DNA of 9,770 bases from Anaerolineae bacterium (lineage in GTDB: Bacteria; Chloroflexota; Anaerolineae; B4-G1), in the NCBI GenBank assembly GCA_030612185.1, contig JAUWOI010000122.1, forward strand, positions 1 through 9,770. Direction: 5' to 3'. Shown here piece by piece: positions 6,420-9,770 of the stretch. Both the position numbers and the translations under genes were made by a program. Numbering within the stretch: the first letter of the stretch is position 1; the number at the start of each line of letters is the position of its first letter. The notes beneath the pieces are model-generated. The model saw only the letters and a list, made by a program, of their open reading frames with translations. It did no database searches and was not told the DNA's origin.

Positions 6420-8249
6420 TCACCCCATGGGAAGAGCCACATAGATGACCAGGGTGAGGAAGGAATCAACAGCGGCGTAGATAAAGTAGGCAGCAAAGAT
6501 GGACTGGCTGCTGCGCGTATGCTTCAGGTAGATCCACGTCAGGCCCGCGGAGAGGACGGCCAGAAGCAGCGGAAAAATCCACCGCCCCAGGAGAAGGCCC
6601 AGTGAGGGGGATAGCAGAGAGCCGAATGGAAACCGGCTCAGCAAATCGGAGAAGAAGAAAAGTTTGACCCCCAGTTGCAGGAGCATGGCCAGCCCAAGGG
6701 CACGGCGGCCGTGGGGGGCCGAGATCTCGGACGCACTGGTGGTCAAAGCGAAAATGACAAGGCATGCGATAGGAACGATCACCCAACTCAAGACAATAGG
6801 TACGAAGAAGAAAGCGGAGAAAACATTCATCACCGTACTGAGGATTTTGTCCACGACGACATAGGCAGTGATACGGTTGAGCGTTTCTTTGGCCTGGGGT
6901 GAGGTGCTGGCATAGATAACCTGGTAGCGATTGAAGCCGGCCGTGTCAATCCAGGCCAGGTGCAGGTCACTGCTTGAGTCAATAGTTACGTTTGGCCGTA
7001 AGGAAGCGGCCCTGCTCGCATTGACGATTTCTTGCCCTTCGATCTGCCCTGCCAGCACGTCAATCACCGCGATCTGGAGCATCTCCATGTTACCCGGGCC
7101 GGAAACCTGGGTGAAGCAAGTCAACACCTGGTGCGCTGGCTGACCCTCCAGGAACCGTGGATGGCCCGTCCGACTTGGGTCAACGCCCCGAACGTGAACT
7201 GCCTCGCCCGTCACCTCCGGGGGCGGATAGTCGAACGTTTCCGTGTCCTCGCGCTGGCTCAAGGCAGGTTCCTTCGGCAAGCTCAGGACAGGTTGGGGGA
7301 AAGCCTGGTAGAAGGTGAAATCCATGACTTCTCCCCTTTCGCGCACCTCCAGTACCCAGGCCAGGTAGACCGAACTCTCATCCAGTCCCAGCCACGGCCC
7401 GTCGAACGCGGCACCGGCCGTCGGTCTGCCAAGCAATCTCATCTGGACCAGGGGTTCACTCACTACTATGTCTGAGCCCAGCGCCCGGCGTTGGGGATCG
7501 TAGACAGCGTAGTGGAATTCGGGCTTTTCCCTCTCCAACTCCACTCTCCATGCCAGGTGCACGAAACCCTGGCGGTCCGTCTGGGCCGCCGGCAATATGC
7601 CATCCGGGATCAGCATTTCTGCCGGGACGACGACCGCCCCCGACCAGTCCAGCGCAGCGTGGTAGCAGCCAGGACGTCTGGGGACGTTGTCGGACCAGAA
7701 GACTTCTACGGTCCGGCCAACAGGGTCAAGGGCCATCGCACCGTGGCTCGCTTGCTGTTCGGGCTGCGAGAGGACAGTTGCCCCCTGGATCACCTCGCCA
7801 TCGGCCGACAGACGGGCGTAGAAGAGTTGCAGGCCCCGCTCTTCCCTGTCCAGCCAGGTAAGATGCAGTTGGCCTGTGGTATCTATCAGGAACTGAGGCT
7901 TTAGTGGGGAGTTGCAGCGCAGATCGAGGGAGTGTTGGGTGACCACCTCAGCGCGCTCGTTCAAGCGGGCAAAATTCAGCTCGTGTTCGAGCCCGACCCA
8001 CACCATGAAAATGGAAACGGAGCCATTAGGCCCTACCTCGTCCACCTGCAAGGCCACCTGGTCGTTCAGGGTGGCTGTGCCCACCAACTTTCCATTGCTC
8101 CACTGGGCCGAAGCACGAGACGTGTGAGTAGGGGCCAGCCCACAGCCCGTGGTCACCAGAGCCAACAGGGTCAACCCGACTGCCAGGAGCAGAGGAGGCC
8201 GCAGAAACCCTCTTGGGGTGTCCGCTCGCATTATCTGTCTCACTGCCAT
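6420..8249 (-). CDS. Large lipoprotein: propeller-like exterior plus polytopic membrane C-terminus
   Basis: This 609-residue protein has an architecture I do not recognise as a named family. A signal segment (about 17-35) ends in TTGC, giving a candidate lipidated Cys36. The exterior (about 45-450) repeats a strand pattern like G-x-(L/V)-H-L-(A/T)-W six times: near 76-85, 126-133, 178-186, 228-235, 292-299 and 427-434 (for example GQLHLTWLD, GFVHLAWRV, SDLHLAWID). This resembles sialidase/BNR-type beta-propeller blades. From about 469 come about five membrane helices (469-502, 517-533, 549-575, 583-606). AAGGA lies nine bases before the ATG. The small lipoprotein gene starts seven bases after its stop. 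Residues 320-327 (PVLSLPKE) are encoded by an inserted repeat. It is possibly a surface sensor or accessory unit of the permeases downstream; that is inference. Confidence 0.82.
   Translation of the reverse strand: MAVRQIMRADTPRGFLRPPLLLAVGLTLLALVTTGCGLAPTHTSRASAQWSNGKLVGTATLNDQVALQVDEVGPNGSVSIFMVWVGLEHELNFARLNERAEVVTQHSLDLRCNSPLKPQFLIDTTGQLHLTWLDREERGLQLFYARLSADGEVIQGATVLSQPEQQASHGAMALDPVGRTVEVFWSDNVPRRPGCYHAALDWSGAVVVPAEMLIPDGILPAAQTDRQGFVHLAWRVELEREKPEFHYAVYDPQRRALGSDIVVSEPLVQMRLLGRPTAGAAFDGPWLGLDESSVYLAWVLEVRERGEVMDFTFYQAFPQPVLSLPKEPALSQREDTETFDYPPPEVTGEAVHVRGVDPSRTGHPRFLEGQPAHQVLTCFTQVSGPGNMEMLQIAVIDVLAGQIEGQEIVNASRAASLRPNVTIDSSSDLHLAWIDTAGFNRYQVIYASTSPQAKETLNRITAYVVVDKILSTVMNVFSAFFFVPIVLSWVIVPIACLVIFALTTSASEISAPHGRRALGLAMLLQLGVKLFFFSDLLSRFPFGSLLSPSLGLLLGRWIFPLLLAVLSAGLTWIYLKHTRSSQSIFAAYFIYAAVDSFLTLVIYVALPMG
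7257..7294. repeat. Dispersed TTCG...CTCAGG-type repeat inside a coding region
   Basis: CCTTCGGCAAG (7271-7281) followed by CTCAGGACAGG (7282-7292) matches a short repeat that I know to be scattered through many bacterial genomes, including inside genes, where it gives peptides such as PVLSLPKE. A second half-unit lies beside it: GCTCAAGGCAGGTT (7257-7270) and GCTCAGGACAGGTT (7281-7294) are near-identical 14-mers 24 bp apart. It sits in the stretch between the fifth and sixth strand repeats of the large lipoprotein, where extra residues are likely tolerated. Confidence 0.6.
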
Positions 8250-8272
8250 TACGCTTTGTCCTTATACACATG

Positions 8273-8295
8273 GGCGGAGAACATAGTTCTCCGCC
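8273..8295. repeat. Perfect 10-bp inverted repeat with 3-base loop
   Basis: GGCGGAGAAC (8273-8282), loop ATA, then GTTCTCCGCC (8286-8295). It lies between the canonical DppC gene and the large lipoprotein gene, 24 bases before the lipoprotein ATG. No T-run follows on either strand, so it is not a textbook terminator. It could end the upstream operon by another route, protect transcript ends, or be a protein-binding dyad. Confidence 0.75.
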
Positions 8296-8322
8296 TGGAA
8301 GAAGTCGCCGTAATGTCCCGAA

Positions 8323-8393
8323 CCGCTTGGTTTCGATACGCTCCCTTCGATACGCTACGCTACTCAGGGCAAGTCGCTACTCAACCCAAGCGG
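8323..8393. repeat. Nested palindromic repeat between the two transporter units
   Basis: Outer arms CCGCTTGG (8323-8330) and CCAAGCGG (8386-8393) are perfect 8-bp inverted repeats. Inner arms CCCT (8343-8346) and AGGG (8366-8369) enclose a second unit. The left half holds TTCGATACGCT twice (8332-8342 and 8346-8356), and the right half holds CGCTACTCA twice (8358-8366 and 8375-8383). The pattern is one GGTTTCGATACG...CTACTCAACC-type element with a second copy of related sequence inside it. Such sequences are known as dispersed REP-like repeats in GC-rich bacteria. Confidence 0.7.
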
Positions 8394-8398
8394 GCTGT

Positions 8399-9382
8399 CT
8401 ATGTGGTCCCCCGCATCTGTGGGTCCAGGGCATCGCGCAGTCCATCGCCCAGAAAGTTGAAGGTCAACATGATCAGGGAGAGCATCAAGGCCGGAAATAC
8501 GATCAAGTGCGGGTTGGCCTGCATAGCTTTCCAGCCCTCGTTGAGCATCTGGCCCCAACTGGGGACAGGCGGCGGCACGCCCAGGCCGATAAAGCTCAAG
8601 GTGGCCTCGAACATGATGAGCCCCGGGATGCTCAAAGTGATAGAGACGATGATGGGTCCTAGGCTGTTGGGCAACAGGTGACGGAGTATGATCGCCAGAT
8701 CCCTGGCGCCAACCATGCGCGCCGCCAGGACGTACTCCTGCTCCTTGATGGAAAGGAACTGGCCGCGCACCAGGCGCGCCGTGCCCATCCAACTCACCAG
8801 CCCAATGGACAGGACGAGGTTGCGTACGGCGGCAAAGCCAGCCGTAGAACCAAGGATGACCATGATCAAAATGATGAAAAGGAGGGTGGGAAAGGCGTAC
8901 ATGATATCCACGAAACGCATCATCAGCGTGTCCACGCGACCGCCCAGATAGCCCGACACAGACCCATAGGCCAGGCCAAAGATCATGATCACCAGGGCGC
9001 AAATGACACCCACGGCAATGGATATTCGGCCGCCGTATATAATCCGGCTAAAGACGTCCCGGCCGTATTTGTCGGTGCCAAAGAGGTGCGGGAATCCCCC
9101 CTCCGCCGTGCGCTGCAGGCTGGGGCTGGCCCTGGTGTTCTCGAAATCAGGCTTCTCGTAGTTATAAGGGGCCAGCAGCTGTTGCGGCTCTCGCTGGAAG
9201 GCCCAGGCTATGATCCCATCGTCGGCAAAGATGGCGGCCACGACGACGATGATGATAAAAATGCCGCCCACCACAGCGACCCTGTTACGCAGCAAGCGCC
9301 GCCAGGCATCGCGCCACAGGCTCTCTGGCGGGCGGGTGAGATCGAATTCAGCTCTCTTTTGAGCTGCAACCTGTGCACTCAT
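8399..9382 (-). CDS. dppC: DppC/OppC-type peptide ABC transporter permease
   Basis: This 327-residue membrane subunit belongs to an oligopeptide/dipeptide/nickel-type ABC importer in the cytoplasmic membrane. It shows the full family plan: a cytoplasmic start with WRRLLRNRVAVVGG, a first helix (about 36-54), LFGTDKYGRDVFSRIIYGG (100-118), the membrane core, the EAA loop for ATPase docking (about 216-235, EYVLAARMVGARDLAIILRH), LSFIGLGVPPPVPSWG (262-277), and the C-terminal FNFLGDGLRDALDP (308-321). Length is normal. A perfect AAGGAGGT precedes the ATG, and the gene starts 21 bases after the DppB stop, so the two are co-transcribed. The substrate cannot be told from the permease. The symbol denotes family, not proven function. 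Confidence 0.95.
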   Translation of the reverse strand: MSAQVAAQKRAEFDLTRPPESLWRDAWRRLLRNRVAVVGGIFIIIVVVAAIFADDGIIAWAFQREPQQLLAPYNYEKPDFENTRASPSLQRTAEGGFPHLFGTDKYGRDVFSRIIYGGRISIAVGVICALVIMIFGLAYGSVSGYLGGRVDTLMMRFVDIMYAFPTLLFIILIMVILGSTAGFAAVRNLVLSIGLVSWMGTARLVRGQFLSIKEQEYVLAARMVGARDLAIILRHLLPNSLGPIIVSITLSIPGLIMFEATLSFIGLGVPPPVPSWGQMLNEGWKAMQANPHLIVFPALMLSLIMLTFNFLGDGLRDALDPQMRGTT

Positions 9383-9385
9383 AGT

Positions 9386-9393
9386 ACCTCCTT
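9386..9393 (-). promoter_or_regulatory. Strong Shine-Dalgarno of the DppC gene
   Basis: AAGGAGGT on the minus strand lies three bases before the ATG at 9382. It is the best ribosome site in the window and fixes this start. Confidence 0.85.
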
Positions 9394-9403
9394 ATGAGAT
9401 GGG

Positions 9404-9770
9404 CTAGTCAAAACGTATGCGCGGGTCCAGAAAGGCGTAAGAGATGTCCACCACGATATTCATGAACACCAGCAGCACAGCATAGACCAGGATGGTGCCC
9501 ATGATCAGCGTATAGGCACGGGCGGCTATGCTGGTGACGAAAAAGCGCCCGATGCCGGGCACCGAAAAGACGGTCTCAATGATGAAGGAACCGGTCAACC
9601 AGGCGGCCATAAGCGGGCCCAGCACCGTGGTCACTGGGATCAGCGAGTTCTTGAGAGCGTGGACGACGACCACCGTCCGCTCCCGCAACCCCTTGGCCCG
9701 CGCTGTGCGGATATAGTCCTGCCGAATGACCTCCAGCATGCTGGCGCGGGTCAGACGGGCGATGATGGCC
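9404..9770 (-). CDS. dppB: DppB/OppB-type peptide ABC transporter permease, 3' part
   Basis: The gene enters from the right edge. About 122 C-terminal residues are present, beginning AIIARLTRASMLEVIRQDYI, the DppB stretch just before and including the EAA loop (DYIRTARAKGLRERTVVVVH). Further hallmarks are the helix after it (LIPVTTVLGPLMAAWLTGSF), ETVFSVPGIGRFFV, and the ending DISYAFLDPRIRFD. It is a cytoplasmic-membrane subunit that pairs with the DppC protein encoded 21 bases downstream. The internal ATG at 9739 is not a start, because the frame is open and family-like upstream to the edge. The N-terminal helices lie outside the window. Confidence 0.93.
   Translation of the reverse strand, partial: AIIARLTRASMLEVIRQDYIRTARAKGLRERTVVVVHALKNSLIPVTTVLGPLMAAWLTGSFIIETVFSVPGIGRFFVTSIAARAYTLIMGTILVYAVLLVFMNIVVDISYAFLDPRIRFD

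Noticed and set aside
6413..6496. Upstream extension of the small lipoprotein
   Set aside because: It overlaps the end of the large lipoprotein gene and would bury the lipoprotein signal peptide. The ATG at 6412 fits better.
7932..8681. Forward open frame of 249 codons spanning the lipoprotein start, the gap and the DppC end
   Set aside because: It crosses two supported genes and the repeat region, with no domain pattern.
8678..9397. Forward open frame of 239 codons opposite the DppC gene
   Set aside because: Its His/Asp/Gln-rich product is typical antisense translation of a membrane protein gene, and the minus strand is a clear DppC.
1..9770. CRISPR array, tRNA, rRNA, or insertion-sequence transposase
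   Set aside because: I looked for regularly spaced repeats, cloverleaf-like stems and transposase motifs and saw none.

Overview
The window is most likely a chromosomal piece of an uncultured member of the Chloroflexota (Anaerolineae-like). This is inferred from GC-rich DNA (about 60% by eye), secreted and lipoprotein genes with Pro/Thr-rich linkers, a peptidase-MA-like gluzincin with a C-terminal membrane anchor, and DppB/DppC permease genes. No rRNA or other taxonomic marker is present, so this placement is tentative. Every gene I can support lies on the minus strand, so the locus reads from right to left.

Right side (9770 to 8399): the 3' part of a canonical DppB/OppB-type permease, then a full DppC/OppC-type permease behind an excellent Shine-Dalgarno. 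This is the end of an ordinary peptide ABC importer operon whose other parts are outside the window. A 149-bp gap follows. It holds a nested palindromic repeat (8323-8393) and a perfect 10-bp inverted repeat (8273-8295).

Centre (8249 to 2579): four tightly packed genes that look like one transcription unit. They are a 609-aa lipoprotein with a six-repeat propeller-like exterior and a polytopic membrane C-terminus, a 175-aa lipoprotein, a divergent DppB-like permease, and a 792-aa protein that fuses a DppC-like permease to an extracytoplasmic M28-peptidase-like domain. The permease and fusion genes overlap by 4 bp. The M28 domain appears to have lost most of its metal ligands. No ATPase or substrate-binding protein accompanies this second permease pair in the window. 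This is the most unusual part of the region.

Left side (2513 to 1): a secreted, membrane-anchored HEXXH peptidase, then a 38-codon remnant resembling a UPF0175-type antitoxin. After that comes a BrnT/CopG-type toxin-antitoxin pair behind a near-consensus sigma-70-type promoter. The last 305 bases are visibly less GC-rich and hold no gene I can support. The left 1.2 kb looks like a small accessory patch with one intact and one decayed toxin-antitoxin element.

Working together: the two permease pairs have conventional topology, but the second is embedded among surface lipoproteins and carries its own extracellular domain. I infer a surface-associated transport or peptide-handling complex. Its substrate cannot be read from the sequence.
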